Below are positions 12,301-23,700 of a stretch of 64,000 nucleotides of DNA, one piece after another; position 1 is the stretch's first letter; each line of letters begins with the position of its first letter. The stretch covers positions 1,017,001 through 1,081,000 of the forward strand of contig NC_083505.1 in assembly GCF_032362555.1 (NCBI RefSeq), read 5' to 3'. The stretch comes from Amyelois transitella. Its lineage: Eukaryota; Arthropoda; Insecta; Lepidoptera; Pyralidae. A program made the position numbers and the translations under genes. Under the pieces are notes generated by a model. The model did not search any database. It saw only the letters and a list, made by a program, of their open reading frames with translations, and was not told where the DNA came from.

Positions 12301-14019
12301 CAATTAGTTGGTTCTCCCAATACTTGTAATCATCATAGCCGGATCCTTTATAGTATATCAGGGTGCTCCTAACATCTGGGGGTAGAGGGCGGAAGCCAAG
12401 CCCTGGACTGGTCCCGATGAGGCCGTAATCCTGCTGAAGACGGGGCACTCGAGGGTTGATGTAATGTTGGAGGAATGTTACCATGCAGATTGCAAATATA
12501 GCTACCAAAACTGCGTAAAATATGAAGTAGAAGAGGAGAATTTTACCTATAAAACAAAATAAAAATAAAGGTTATCAAGGGAGTGATCCTTTGTATTGGC
12601 CTATCTAGCTTATGAAGTGCCGTGTGGTTCCCAGCACCAATAGAAAAAAAGAATAGGACCACTACATCTCTTTCAAATGGATGTTGTAAAAGACTATTAA
12701 GGGATAGGCTTATAATCCTGGAATTTTTCTTTTAGGCAATGGGCTAGCAACTTAAGGCTGACTGTCCATTTGAACCTAAATTCTATGGCCCATCAGTCTT
12801 TTCTAGACTGCTGGCTCCATCTATCCCGCAAGGGATATACATGTGGTTATATGTATGTATGGGCCTTAGATAAGTTACTTTATTAAAATTATCTTCAAAT
12901 AGGTCCTCAAAGGTATACAAACAGATAAACACAGTCATGGAAATTAGATGTGGGGAGTTGTCATATCACTCGACCCACGTGTTAATCCAACCAAATCAAT
13001 ACCCATACCTCCATATCATGGAGATATCTTAAGGATTATCTGATTGGAATTTCTTTTAAAATAATAATATTTTTTTAGGTGATGGTCTAGCAACCTATCA
13101 CTATTTGAATCTCTCTACCATTAAGCCAAACAGCTAAACGTGGCCAATCAGCCTTTTTAAGACTGTTGGCACTGTCTACTCCGCATGGGATATAGACGCA
13201 AATATATGTATGTATAGTACATCTTTTTCTATGTGCTTACTAATAATGAAGTTTCACTCAAACAATGTTTATAATATTAATACTACATAACTTTTATAAT
13301 TCTTTAAATATATATTTCAGCTGAATTATGCCGTAGACAGATGCTATCAAATCCTATAAATAGGGCTTCCTAATGGCAATTAAAAGGATTACCGGGTGGT
13401 AATCCTAAGTGGGTATTTAGCTAGATTATTTTCTTGTTAATCACAGCTCATATTAGGTTTCTTTCAACATAGTATGCAATTGATTTATTAAAATATAAAT
13501 AAAAAATTATAGTAGTCACTTTTGACTGCGACATCATCCATGAGGTAAAGTTAAATTCATAAATAAAATCACGCCTCTTTCCCGAAAGGTAGGCAGAGAC
13601 ATCTTTCCACTTTCCACAATGTCAGTATACTATTTTTTTCTCGTCATAATCTCATATCTCTGTAAGCTTGTCGGTTTATGGTAGCCTTGACCTGATCTTG
13701 AAATTGGATTTCCAGAATTAGTAAATTACAAACCAGGGCGGCAACCTGGAAATAGTAGGCGCCACGCCCTAAAACTTTTTACGTTTTTCTATGTTTCCTT
13801 AAACAGTTTAAAGCCAAAATTATATTTGCCCAATCAATTATTAATTATTCTTATAATTCTCACAGAAAATGAAGTTCACTCACCCCAACTTTTCGGAGTT
13901 CTTCCAAGGAAAGCTCCTGTGTTTTCATTATAACAGAAATGAGATAATTTTCGACTCCAAGTATTTTTGGACCTCTTTGTTTCGATTTCGAACTCTGCCA
14001 TACCCGGGTTCCGATACAT
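9303..14019 (-). CDS. nrv: Na+/K+-ATPase subunit beta (nervana family), six exons
   Basis: Beta subunit of the sodium pump, a type II membrane glycoprotein that escorts the alpha subunit to the plasma membrane and tunes its cation affinity. Minus-strand exons are 14019-13884, 12546-12289, 11758-11578, 11222-11108, 10109-9950 and 9406-9303. All junctions are GT-AG, phases agree, and the sum is 954 nt (317 residues). The cytoplasmic N-terminus holds TGAFLGRTPKSWG, and one transmembrane helix follows (KILLFYFIFYAVLVAIFAIC). Then come GLGFRPLPPD and YKYWENQLIDFL, and six extracellular cysteines in DCD, VCD, EPC, SPC, QCYGE and IECRAW, which fit the three disulfides known in the family. The C-terminus is VHFELMIE. 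The first ATG (14019) was chosen because an in-frame stop lies upstream; the ATG six codons later is also possible. The family is certain, but the paralog (nrv1, nrv2 or nrv3 type) is not. Confidence 0.95.
9699..9796 (-). repeat. Family A repeat fragment in beta-subunit intron 5
   Basis: Tail-side fragment from CCACGTCTATATCCCTTACG to TTTTGGCTTGACGATAGAAT. It lies beside the separate insertion at 9823. Confidence 0.75.
9808..9954 (+). repeat. Family A insertion whose target duplication contains a splice donor
   Basis: A 5'-truncated copy (9823-9939) is flanked by TGACACTTACTCTTA at 9808-9822 and 9940-9954. The right duplicate spans the exon 5 / intron 5 boundary of the beta-subunit gene: 9950-9954 are exonic and the donor GT is 9949-9948. 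The left duplicate therefore carries a second copy of the same GTAAGTG donor inside the intron. Confidence 0.9.
10550..10582 (+). repeat. Fragment of a CACGCCTCTTTCCCGGAGG repeat
   Basis: A short stretch shared with 13.56 kb and, more weakly, 49.77 kb. The family was not identified. Confidence 0.4.
10917..11100. repeat. 18-bp minisatellite touching a splice donor
   Basis: Nine to ten near-identical copies of GCGCACTCGTACGTAAGA in tandem, with slightly different copies at both ends. Each unit contains the palindrome CGTACG. The array starts a few bases inside intron 4 of the beta-subunit gene, next to the exon 4 donor at 11107. It is open in several frames only because 18 is a multiple of three, and I do not consider it coding. 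Confidence 0.95.
11463..11525 (-). mobile_element. Lep1-like Helitron end fragment
   Basis: AGAGGCCGCCCGCGACTTCG then TCCGCATGGAAACCCTATCC match the terminal part of the longer copies. About 60 bases remain, in intron 3 of the beta-subunit gene. Confidence 0.6.
12617..12861 (+). repeat. Family A repeat, near full length, beta-subunit intron 1
   Basis: It starts at GTGCCGTGTGGTTCCCAGCA and ends in ATATGTATGTATG. It is more diverged than the 33.2 or 59.3 kb copies and is antisense to the host gene. Confidence 0.85.
13073..13217 (+). repeat. Family A repeat, 5'-truncated, beta-subunit intron 1
   Basis: Starts at TTTTAGGTGATGGTCTAGCA and ends in a short ATGTATGTAT tail. Confidence 0.8.
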
Positions 14020-14523
14020 TTTTGAAAGCAGTATACAGTAAATAATAACTTAAAATTAAAAATACAAAATAACACAACAAGCCACTACCGTTGGCCCTGT
14101 TTGTTTGACTTTAGTTCAGAGCAGTGTTGCTAACTCTTTTCCACGGGGAGGCGCAAAATAAGTCGCAAAATGCGATGGTGATAAATAACAAAAACTCTCA
14201 AAAAACTCTAAGATCAATTTTGATGAAACAAAAAGAAAACGTTATCCGTTAAGATGTTTTAAACATTAATAATAATAAGAAAAATAATCCTATCTTTTTA
14301 AATGAATGAAGAACCAACTAAAAAATAATTATCTGCGGAAGTAACGTAAGAATGTGAGAATGGCAGGCAAATATTGTCAAAATGACAATCACCAGAGAAA
14401 ACAAAAACTCAAATCCATTCTATTCATTCATATCATTCACCGCTGGTGTTGTTGTCACATGTGGCTTTAAGGTTATATTTACTTTAATCTTAAACGTTGC
14501 ATTTAATTTGTGTATAAGATAAA
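14020..14523. promoter_or_regulatory. Intergenic region between divergent nrv and GAR1
   Basis: The two start codons face away from each other 504 bp apart, so both promoters must lie here unless further 5' exons exist. I see no clear TATA box. A shared bidirectional promoter is inferred from geometry alone. Confidence 0.5.
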
Positions 14524-15180
14524 ATGTCTTTCCGTGGAAGAGGAGGAGGCGGTGGCCGTGGTGGTTTTGGTGGAGGCCGCGGACGTGGATTTGGAGGCGG
14601 TGGCAGAGGACGAGGTGGTGGCGGAGGCGGCTTCAGACAGCAAGACACCGGTCCACCGGAGACTGTAATCCCGTTGGGCCACTACGGATGGACCGTTCAA
14701 GACGATTTAGTATGCAAAGTGGACATAGAAGACGTACCCTACTTCAACGCTCCAATATATTTAGAAAACAAGGAACAAATCGGCAAAATCGATGAAATAT
14801 TCGGCAATCTACGCGATTATTACGTGTCTGTAAAACTTGGAGAGAACATAAAGGCAAAGAGTTTTAAAGATGGTCAACAATTCTTTATTGATCCGGCAAA
14901 ATTATTGCCGCTGAAGAGGTTTCTGCCGCAGCCGCCTGGTGCGAAGCGTGGGGGCGGAGGCAGAGGTGGGCCGCGAGGAGGCCGAGGCGGAGGTTTTGGT
15001 GGACGTGGCGGCGGCGGCGGATTCGGTAGAGGTGGCGGAGGCCGCGGCGGCGGCGGTCGCGGTGGTTTCAATAGAGGCGGAGGCGGCGGGTTTAACAGAG
15101 GTGGAGGAGGCGGTTTCAACCGAGGCGGAGGCTTCAACAGAGGCGGTGGAGGCAGAGGTGGCTTCAGAGGCGGACGGTAG
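14524..15180 (+). CDS. GAR1: H/ACA ribonucleoprotein complex subunit GAR1
   Basis: GAR1 is the nucleolar H/ACA RNP subunit that binds dyskerin and helps load and release substrate RNA during pseudouridylation. This is one uninterrupted exon of 218 residues, close to the family norm. A glycine/arginine-rich N-terminal tail (residues 1-38) precedes the conserved core at about 42-135, seen in [50 protein letters not shown] and [18 protein letters not shown] long C-terminal RGG domain with repeated FNRGGGG units follows. The ATG is the first in frame. The RGG codons produce long proline-rich or alanine-rich open frames in other registers, which are artefacts. A poly(A) signal lies at 15350. Confidence 0.97.
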   Translation: MSFRGRGGGGGRGGFGGGRGRGFGGGGRGRGGGGGGFRQQDTGPPETVIPLGHYGWTVQDDLVCKVDIEDVPYFNAPIYLENKEQIGKIDEIFGNLRDYYVSVKLGENIKAKSFKDGQQFFIDPAKLLPLKRFLPQPPGAKRGGGGRGGPRGGRGGGFGGRGGGGGFGRGGGGRGGGGRGGFNRGGGGGFNRGGGGGFNRGGGFNRGGGGRGGFRGGR

Positions 15181-16415
15181 TGCTAGTGTATTGGGACTGT
15201 GCTGGACTTATTGGGTACTGACCCACTGCATGTGTTGATGGCCCTCGCCATACTAATATTCATTCTAAGTTCTAATTGTTCCCCATTAATATAGACTTTA
15301 TTTCAGTATAATTTAGAATGAAGAATTAAGTGACTTTGGAGCTATTCTGAATAAAAATTATTGAATTATAAGGAAATTATTTTGCCATTGTCTTACTCAG
15401 AAATTTATAGTCTAGGCAAGATGTTATAGTTGGTAAAATGTAAATATAAATATTTCATATGTGTGTGGCGAGGGCCACACTTGCTTACATATTCATAATT
15501 TTAATAAAAAATAAAACATTTTACAATTTTTTTTTCTGGAAAACAATAATTATTTGTAAGCTTTCACCTACATAAAATGTATGTACACTGGAAAAAAAAT
15601 CATTAATAAATGTCTGACATGGTGACTTATGAAATGATAAATACCTACCTTGACTGGAAAGCACAGGTTCAAATCATACCTCTTCCAATGCACCAATGAT
15701 CATGAGGAAACCTGCACATTCAGGCAACTGGATGGATGCAATTCGAGTAAGGTTGCCTGTTAAAGTTGCGGAGGTCAGATGGGAGTCGCTTAGTGTAAAA
15801 ACCTGACTCACCCAATCCAGGATCCATGGTCAAAGGCATACCACAGGCTCCTCTCCAGAGTGGTGAGGATACAACTGGGACTAAAGCTAGGAAGATGAAA
15901 AATAATAAAATTATGTAAAAACAGAAATATTTTAATACATTTCGTAAATAAATTAGTTGCTTATTAAAACTTAGTACTCTCCACCAGGGTTGACAAAACA
16001 AACCAATTAAAAATATAAATCAATTTAAATTTTCAAAATCAATTCTCATTCATCATCTTTTATTTACTTCATATAATTAAAGATACCTAATTGGTTAATA
16101 ATTAAGGCCCAGAATCAATGCGGACCCCGAAACACTTCTATGGAGGTTGCAACCTGAAACAGGCAGAGATGAGAGAGGTGAAAAGACAATGCACAGTTGG
16201 TCAGTATAATTGTTTCTTTTTTAACTGAGGTGTTGAGCAAATTGGATGTGAATTCACCTAATGGTAAACAAAATGAGGTGGTACACACTAAAAAATTGCA
16301 TTAGTCCCTAAGTTGTAAGAATTGAGAACTGGGAGGGAGGATAAATTACTTTAATAGAGGACTTATTCCACTAAACTAGAAGAAAGAAACAAAATATCTA
16401 CTTTTACAATTATTC
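15181..16415. other. GAR1 3'UTR and intergenic sequence
   Basis: It contains the GAR1 poly(A) signal AATAAA at 15350-15355, a minus-strand GGTTGCATCCTCACC-family copy (15679-15895), and AT-rich sequence that presumably includes the 3'UTR of EMC5 on the other strand. No gene was seen. Confidence 0.6.
15679..15895 (-). repeat. GGTTGCATCCTCACC-family repeat
   Basis: Reverse-oriented copy. It contains GGAGGTCAGATGGGAGTCGC and GGATCCATGGTCAAAGGC and ends at CTGGGACTAAAGCTAGG. Confidence 0.8.
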
Positions 16416-16962
16416 TTATTGCTTAACAAATTTTGTATCATCAATAGGATCTGGTGCAGATAAGAATTTCCCACGATGACTGAATATATAGAAGGAGGGA
16501 AGGTTCCGCTGTGTCTCCCATTGGATCTGGTTGAGTTCTGCCGCAGCACGTATCTCGCGGAGGTTTCCTGCTATGTTAAGTACTCCCCACATAATGGCGA
16601 ATAGACTGACTACTGCTTGGACCACAATCTGCAAATAACGAGAAAATATATTGGGTCAAAGTCAAAAGTTGTCTGAATGTGCAGGTTTTTTCATGATATT
16701 GTCAACTCACTCGCCGAACACAACAAAATATACTTACATCCAATGGCAGCGTCGTAAACTCCTGAGATGTGATACGAAGGTATGATCGATCTGAAAAATA
16801 CATTGGATGTACAGAACATCTTTGACAAACTTTTTGAAAAATAGTAAGCTGATGGGCATTTCCTATAAGTATTTGAAACTTACGTTGAGCAGCAGAAAAG
16901 GCAGAATGAAATAAGGATATGAAACCAACAATAAGAATTATTTTATTGAACGAAGATGCCAT
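16416..16962 (-). CDS. EMC5: ER membrane protein complex subunit 5 (EMC5/MMGT1), three exons
   Basis: A small two-helix subunit of the ER membrane complex, which inserts tail-anchored and multi-pass proteins; vertebrate MMGT1 is also described as a magnesium transporter. Exons 16962-16884, 16790-16738 and 16628-16416 give 114 residues, a normal length. The first helix is at residues 6-24 (NKIILIVGFISLFHSAFSAA). The family block HRSYLRITSQEFTTLPLD is split by intron 1, and the second helix starts at IVVQAVVSLFAIMWG. The C-terminal tail holds REIRAAAELNQIQWETQRN and NLPSFYIFSHRGKFL. All junctions are GT-AG with consistent phases. It is head to head with the shugoshin-like gene. Confidence 0.96.
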
Positions 16963-17755
16963 TGTTTCAATAAATCCTGTTTAAGAGTTTTAGTTATTGA
17001 ATTTTGTTTCTAAATGAAACACAAGATACTTACTATATAATAATATCAATTGACTAATTATTTTGACGACTTGACGTTAACTTGACATAACGACATTGAT
17101 TGTAGATTATAGCACCGACAGCCCCTGCATGCCCCGTAGCATGACACGCGCGACGCCGTTTTTATCGCGCGAAAAACTATTGTCCTTTAGCTAGAACGTA
17201 CATACATACACATAGAATTATAAAGTCTGTGCCCACTACATTCCTTAAAAAATGTGTCAATCAAATCAAATGCTTGTCAACATGACGCTCGTTAGGGATG
17301 ATCGTTGACGCATTCCGATGACGAGACTTAACTTAACTTAACTTTAAAAATGTAATCATTTTTATTATTGTTAATTCCCTCCCTATAATGTATTCTTTTA
17401 ATTACTACCGTTTAATAATACAAAATAATAAAAAGATAAAGATGTAGATTTACTGTTTTTTATTTTAATATTTATAGTTTTCTATTTCTACAGTTTTTTT
17501 TGGTTGGCAACATTGATCTCAATCAACAGTCTTTTGTTAAATTAAATTGGATTGATTGATTGATTGATTCGAGTTGATAATTCCAGTCAAGCAAAGAGTA
17601 GCAGTGATCAATTTACCATACCATTTACCTTTACATTGCAAGCTTTTTGGATTTGTGTATATTAGTGGTTTATTTTTAATATTATATTTATGTTCAGGGC
17701 CCTCTGTGTTTAACGTGGTACTTTAGAGTACAGTGTTATATTATAGTGATTCGGG
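16963..17755. promoter_or_regulatory. Intergenic region between divergent EMC5 and the shugoshin-like gene
   Basis: 793 bp separate the two start codons. The middle carries half of a CGCG foldback element (17132-17190) and a TGATTGATTGATTGAT run near 17550. No TATA box was recognised. Confidence 0.5.
17132..17190 (+). mobile_element. CGCG-rich foldback MITE, one arm only
   Basis: The left arm CCCCGTAGCATGACACGCGC and TCGCGCGAAAAACTATTG are present. The matching right arm is missing. Confidence 0.65.
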
Positions 17756-20700
17756 ATGGCTACTTTAGAAGACGAAATCAGAGACCTAAAAGAGAAAAAC
17801 AATGAATTGGTTCAAAAAGTGCAGTATTGGAAGGTGGCTGCCGCTAATAAAGAGGATGAGAAGTTAGAGCTGATGAAAGAGATCAATGAACTTAGACTGA
17901 AACTGAGTGTAAGGTTTTATTTTGAAAATCCATAAATACAGGGTTGCTAGGTTGCCGAACGTATGGGCGAACAGAACTCTTGAGAGTTAACAAATTTTAG
18001 GCCAAACTGATTGAGACATCTCAATTGTTGGTTTAAAGTGTGTAAGCATCTTAGTGAAGCTTTTTATGTTGTAAAATGATTTGCTAGTAGTTAACATGAT
18101 TTATACCTTTTTATTTTTTAAAACACTAGCAGCTTATGCGTGTATATCACTGTGCTTGTGGTTTCAAATGTTAGTTCAGTCTATTTTTTAAAGTCTTTAC
18201 ACTTGGAGCACTTATTACTGTCTCTGGTAGAGACAAACATTGCCAATTTCTACAAAAAATTTTCTCAATGACTGTAGCAATATGTTTTGTATAGCAGGGG
18301 TGCACTGGAATCTCTGCTCTTTTCATATTTTTCTTTTCACATTTTCTGTCCATTTCCAGAGACTGCGAAGTGGTGGGGCAGCGCAAGCTCGTAAACTTGA
18401 TACGGCTCTACAATCAACCAGCGAAGAAGCTCTTACCCACCTCGTAAAGGCTTCCAGTGCTGTTGCACGGACTATAGAGCTTGCTAAGACCTACATGCAA
18501 GAGAGGCAGGAACTGCAGACTGCCTCCCCTCGTTGGAGCGCCATCGGAGGCACCCCGAGCTCTGACAGGGTCCATCGAGTGCCTCCCATGCTGATTGGTG
18601 GTCAATCTATACAGCCTGTAGTGTCCTTGAGCAGGACTTTAATGAATACTAGTGTCAATCCACACGCGCCTTCACGTAAGTTGGCTATAACTAGAACATT
18701 GATTAATTCAATGATCTAGTTGTTGTTGTTGACTATGTATGTTGTGTGTTGACTATAGTTTTAAATCTAGAATTTTCATCTACTTATTAAGGTTGTATTT
18801 TTTTTTTATTAATTTAGTGTGCTATTCAACAGTTATGTTTGTGCAATAATAACTCAAAATGCTGAGCTCTTTTATTCCACATTTGTTTTATTGGATTATG
18901 AGACAGTGAGTGTCTCACAGATATAGAGAAAATGTGGATAATCAATACCTTAATTGTTATTTTCTTTTTTTCATACATAAATACATTCATATTAGACAAA
19001 GCAAACAGTCTTGAAAGACTGACAGGCCAAGTTCAGCTATTAGTCATAGTGATAGAATTGATATTCAAATAGTGACAGGTTGCTAGACCATCACCTAAGA
19101 GGAGTATCCCTACCTTTAAGTAAGTAGAAGTACCTTAGTTTATTATCTCAATTCTATCATTAAGCCAAATAGCTGAACGTGGCCATTCAGTCTTTTCAAG
19201 ACTGGTAGCTCTGTCTACCTCGCAAGGGATATAGACGTGATCATATGTATGTATGTACCTTAGTTTATAAGCCTATCCCTTAATCGACTTTTACGAAATC
19301 CATGAGAAAGAGATAGAGTGGTCCTATAATTTTTTTCTATTAATGCCGGGAACCACACTTTTTTCAGGTACAATTGTACTTTCAAGGAGCCCTCAACAAA
19401 ATCGGAATGTGGCAGAGAGGGCTGTGCCTGTGCGCATGTTACAAGGTCAATTTTATTTGCAATTAATTTATAAGGTAGTCAAAAGGTGGACTGTGTATAC
19501 AGGGTGTCTCGAAGATCGCATTGCATATTGAAAGGCGGCACTCATTGTCTGATTCTGTATATCTATCTATTCTGTTGTAGTGCTTAATTACAGTTTTGCG
19601 ATTGAAATAGTGACAGGTTGCTAGCCCATCGCCTTTCATGTGATTTTATGACTGACCATACGAGGATAATTTTAACAAAGCATGCTAAAAATATGACTGT
19701 TGAAATAATATTTTACTCAACTTAATCTTGTGTCTTTTAATATGTTACAGATGTTTATATACCACTCACAAGGATAGATTTGCCGGAAACTCACTCTAAC
19801 AATATGGAGACTGACACTGAGAATAATGAATTAGATAATAGTGAAGATAACCTTAATCTTGAAGGTGAGCATACAAATATATCAGTTGAAAGATGAAAAC
19901 AAAATTAATGAATACAAATAACTTTAACTCAGGACTTGGCTTACCTGAAATATTACAGGAACACTAGCTGTCCCGGCAAACATTGTTTTGCCATATAAAT
20001 AATTTTTAAGTAATTTCTAGTTAAACAAAAAAAATGTTACCCTATAATTTTATATATGTGATATTTCAAGAAGATTAATTCCGTAGAAAACCATGAAGAG
20101 GTAACAGACAAACAAATAAACTTATTTTCGCATTTATAAGTTGAGATACAAGTTAGATAAGGGATAGGCTTACAAACTTGAGATTCTTTTTTAGGCGTTG
20201 GCTAGCAACCTGTCACTATTTGAATTTCAATTGTATCATTAAGCCAAATAGCTGAACGTGGCTATTCAGTTTTTTCAAGACTGTTGGCTCTGTCTACCCC
20301 GCAAGGGACATAGACGCGACCATATGTATGTATATTGAGATACCATGCAAATAATAGTAGTAAATATGTCAAGTCACTGTGTTATCTTCATCATCAGAAC
20401 CTCAAACAATTTTTTTAATCCTTTTCAGACAGTGGAGAAAGATCACTTGAGGAGTCACAGAATATGTCTGATGGAGATGATTTCGAGTCTTCGTAAGTAG
20501 TTTCAATATAGTATACTAATGTCATCAAGTTATAAGGATTCAAAGACTTAATTAGTTTGGGTTATTGGGTTTGGGCCATTTGGTTTATAGACTAAAAAAA
20601 TAATTATATAAATAAATACTTACGGAACAGATTACACAGATTGAGTTAGCCTCGATGTAAGTCCGAGATTTGTGTTCGAGTATATAAAATGTAGTATCGT

Positions 20701-23700
20701 GCAGTTAGTAGATACTAACTGCAAGATACTACATTTTATAATATATACTTTAGATATTAAAAAATGCTGCAGTGCAGTTTGTTTCTTCTGCACTGATACT
20801 TTAAGTAAACTTAGTTTTAAGTTACTATTTGACGTCAACCAATGTTGTGAAACCGAAAGATATGACAATTATTAGTTGATGTTGAAGTGTCCCATGATAA
20901 TGAATAAAAGTTTTGAATTTGAATTTGTGATAAGTCCCTTACATACATACATATGATCACGTCTTTATCCCTTACGGGGTAGACAGAGCCAACAGTCTTG
21001 AAAAGACTGATAGGCCACATTCAGTTGTTTGGCTTAATGATAGAATAAATAAAATAATTAGTCCCTTATTAGTTTATTTATTCGTTAAATTAATTTCAGG
21101 AGACGATTGGAGGCCGTGGCCGAAGATTTGGAACCAGAGGACATTGACGAAACGCCACCCAGGTTTGTAGTACATACATAAAACTATATCTCCGTCCCCT
21201 ACAGGGTAGACAGAGGACCAAGCTCATTTATGTATATACTTTAAATTATGGGATTGAGTAGTACTGGTATAAAAATGACATTTTTATTTATGTTAATACT
21301 AACTTTTGCGCGGGACTTCACTCCCGTGGAAAAGTTCAGAAAAAGAGTAGCCTATGTTATGCCTCCCTAAATTAAGATAGTCAATAATAGATCAAAACTA
21401 CTAAATTTCATTCAAATCGGTCCAGCGGTTTAGCTGTCAAAGACGGACAGACAGACTTTTGCAGTTATAATATGTATTATTAAGGTAAGGGAGTAAAAAA
21501 TTTTGCCACGATCAATACATATACTTAATATTAATATCTTTTAATAAATGTTGTTTTCAGAAGCAGAACCGATAATCCTTTAGAAGGCCCTAGTTGGCTA
21601 CTGGATCGGCCGACGAATGCGAGGGTGAGTTTGTTTTTTATAATAATACTAGCTTTGACCTGCAGCTTCGCTTATATAGGATGTCAGTATGGATGTTTGT
21701 TACTGTCTCACGCAAAAACTGCTGAACCGATTACATGTAGGCTTTACACTTTTTATCCCAGAATTCCAGCGGGATTGATAGGGTTTCCACGCGGACGAAG
21801 TCGCGGCGGCCTCTATTATAAAATATAAATATAAATATATACGGGACAAATTACACTGATTGAGTTAGCCTCGAAGTAAGTTCGAAACTTGTGTTACGAG
21901 ATACTAACTCAACGATACTATATTTTATAATAAATACTTATATAGATAAATATCCAAGACCCAGGCCAATCAGAAAAAGTTCTTTTCTCATCATGCCCTG
22001 GCCAGGATTCGAACCCGGGACCTCCAGTGTCACAGACAAGCGTACTACCGCTGAGCCACAGAGGCCGTCAATATATATATTATATAATATATTTGAACTG
22101 TTGAGCTTAACACATTTGAACAAGTAGTAATAATGTAATGTATGTTTGATTTTCAGACGAGAGCGAGAACCGGCAAGAGTAAGAGCAACTTGGAGCCGGA
22201 CTCCACGACTCAGCTCGATGAGAACTCTGCGAACGCCGCTACAGCTCTTGCTGTAAATGATGACGAGGTATTATAAATAATTTAATCCGTTGGGTCCTTC
22301 CAATTGAGAATCAAACAGTGACACGTTGCTAGCCATTTGCCTAAAAGAATACCAAGTTTATAAGCCTATCCCTTAGTCGCCTTTTACTACATCCACGGGA
22401 AAGAGTGGTCCTATTCTTTTTTTTTTTTATTACTGCCAGAAACTACCATACGAGGGTGGTTTGAAAAGTTCTCGGCCTAACCTAGATTTGAGGGTAGAAC
22501 AAAAATAAGAATATACTCATTCAAGAGATTGATTCTTGAATGAGTATATTCACTTGTGTTAAATTTAATTGTGATAGGTTGTGTGATTATTTTTTTACGA
22601 TTTTTTGTTTGAGCTAATCTGACTCTCTACCGGAAAAATGGAAAAAACCGAAGTAAGAGCCGTGATTAAATATTTCGTCAAAAAAAATATGACACCTAGC
22701 CAAATTAAGGAAGACATGGATAACACTTTAGGTGAATCTGCGCCTTCGTATTCGACGATAAAAAGTGGGTAGCTTTATTTAAACAAGGCAGAGAAAGCGT
22801 CGAAGATGACCCTAGGAGCGGAAGGCCTTCAACGTTCACCACGCCAGAAATGAGCGATAAAATCCATAAATGGTTTTAGACGACCGCAGATTAAAAGTGC
22901 GAGAGATAAGTGACACTATAGGGATCTCAACCGAGCGGGTATTTAATATTTTAACTTGGAATGAAAAAGGTTTCGGCAAGATGGGTGCCGCGTTTGCTGA
23001 CCGCCGAACAAACACTCAACAGAGTTGAAATTTCAAGTGAGATTCTGGCCTTGTTTAGGTCAAATACCGCCGATATTTTGAAAAGATTTGTTACCACCGA
23101 TGAAACTTGGATACATCATTATATTCCTGAAACAAAAGAACAATCAAAACAGTGGAAACATAGAGGTTCTCCGCCTCCAAAGAAGGCCAAGGCGATAAAG
23201 TCTGCAGGAAAAGTTCTGGCATCCGTGTTTTCGGATTACAAGGGAATAATTTTTATTAACTACCTTCCGAAAGGACAAATTATTACAGGCCCATACTATG
23301 CTAACCTGCTGGATAAATTAGCAGAAAAAATCCGTGAAAAACGCCCGGGATTGGCGAAAAAAAAATCCTTTTTCATCAGGATAATGCACCAGTGCACAAG
23401 TCAGTTGTTGCAATAGCTAAACTCCATGAACTGCGTTTTGTAGTATTGAACCATCACCATTATTCACCGGATTTAGCACCATCGGACTATTATCTGTTCC
23501 CTAATTTGAAAAAACACCTGGCTGGAAAGAAATTTTCCACAAATGAAGAAGTCATAGCTGAGGCGGAACGTTTTTTCGACGAGTTGGAAGAATCGGCCTA
23601 TAAGAGTGGCATAGAAGAAGAGGGGATTATGTAGAAAAATAAAAAATATTTTTTTGTTTAATTACCTTTGTTTTCTTAGACGGGCCGAGAATTTTTCAAA

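Noticed and set aside
13860-14075. Protein starting MLFCIFNFKLLFTVYCFQ on the minus strand
   Set aside because: Wrong frame; the beta-subunit first exon is read one base over and contains TGAFLGRTPKSWG.
14874-15238. Proline-rich minus ORF and alanine-rich plus ORF over GAR1
   Set aside because: Alternative frames of the GGN-rich RGG codons of GAR1.
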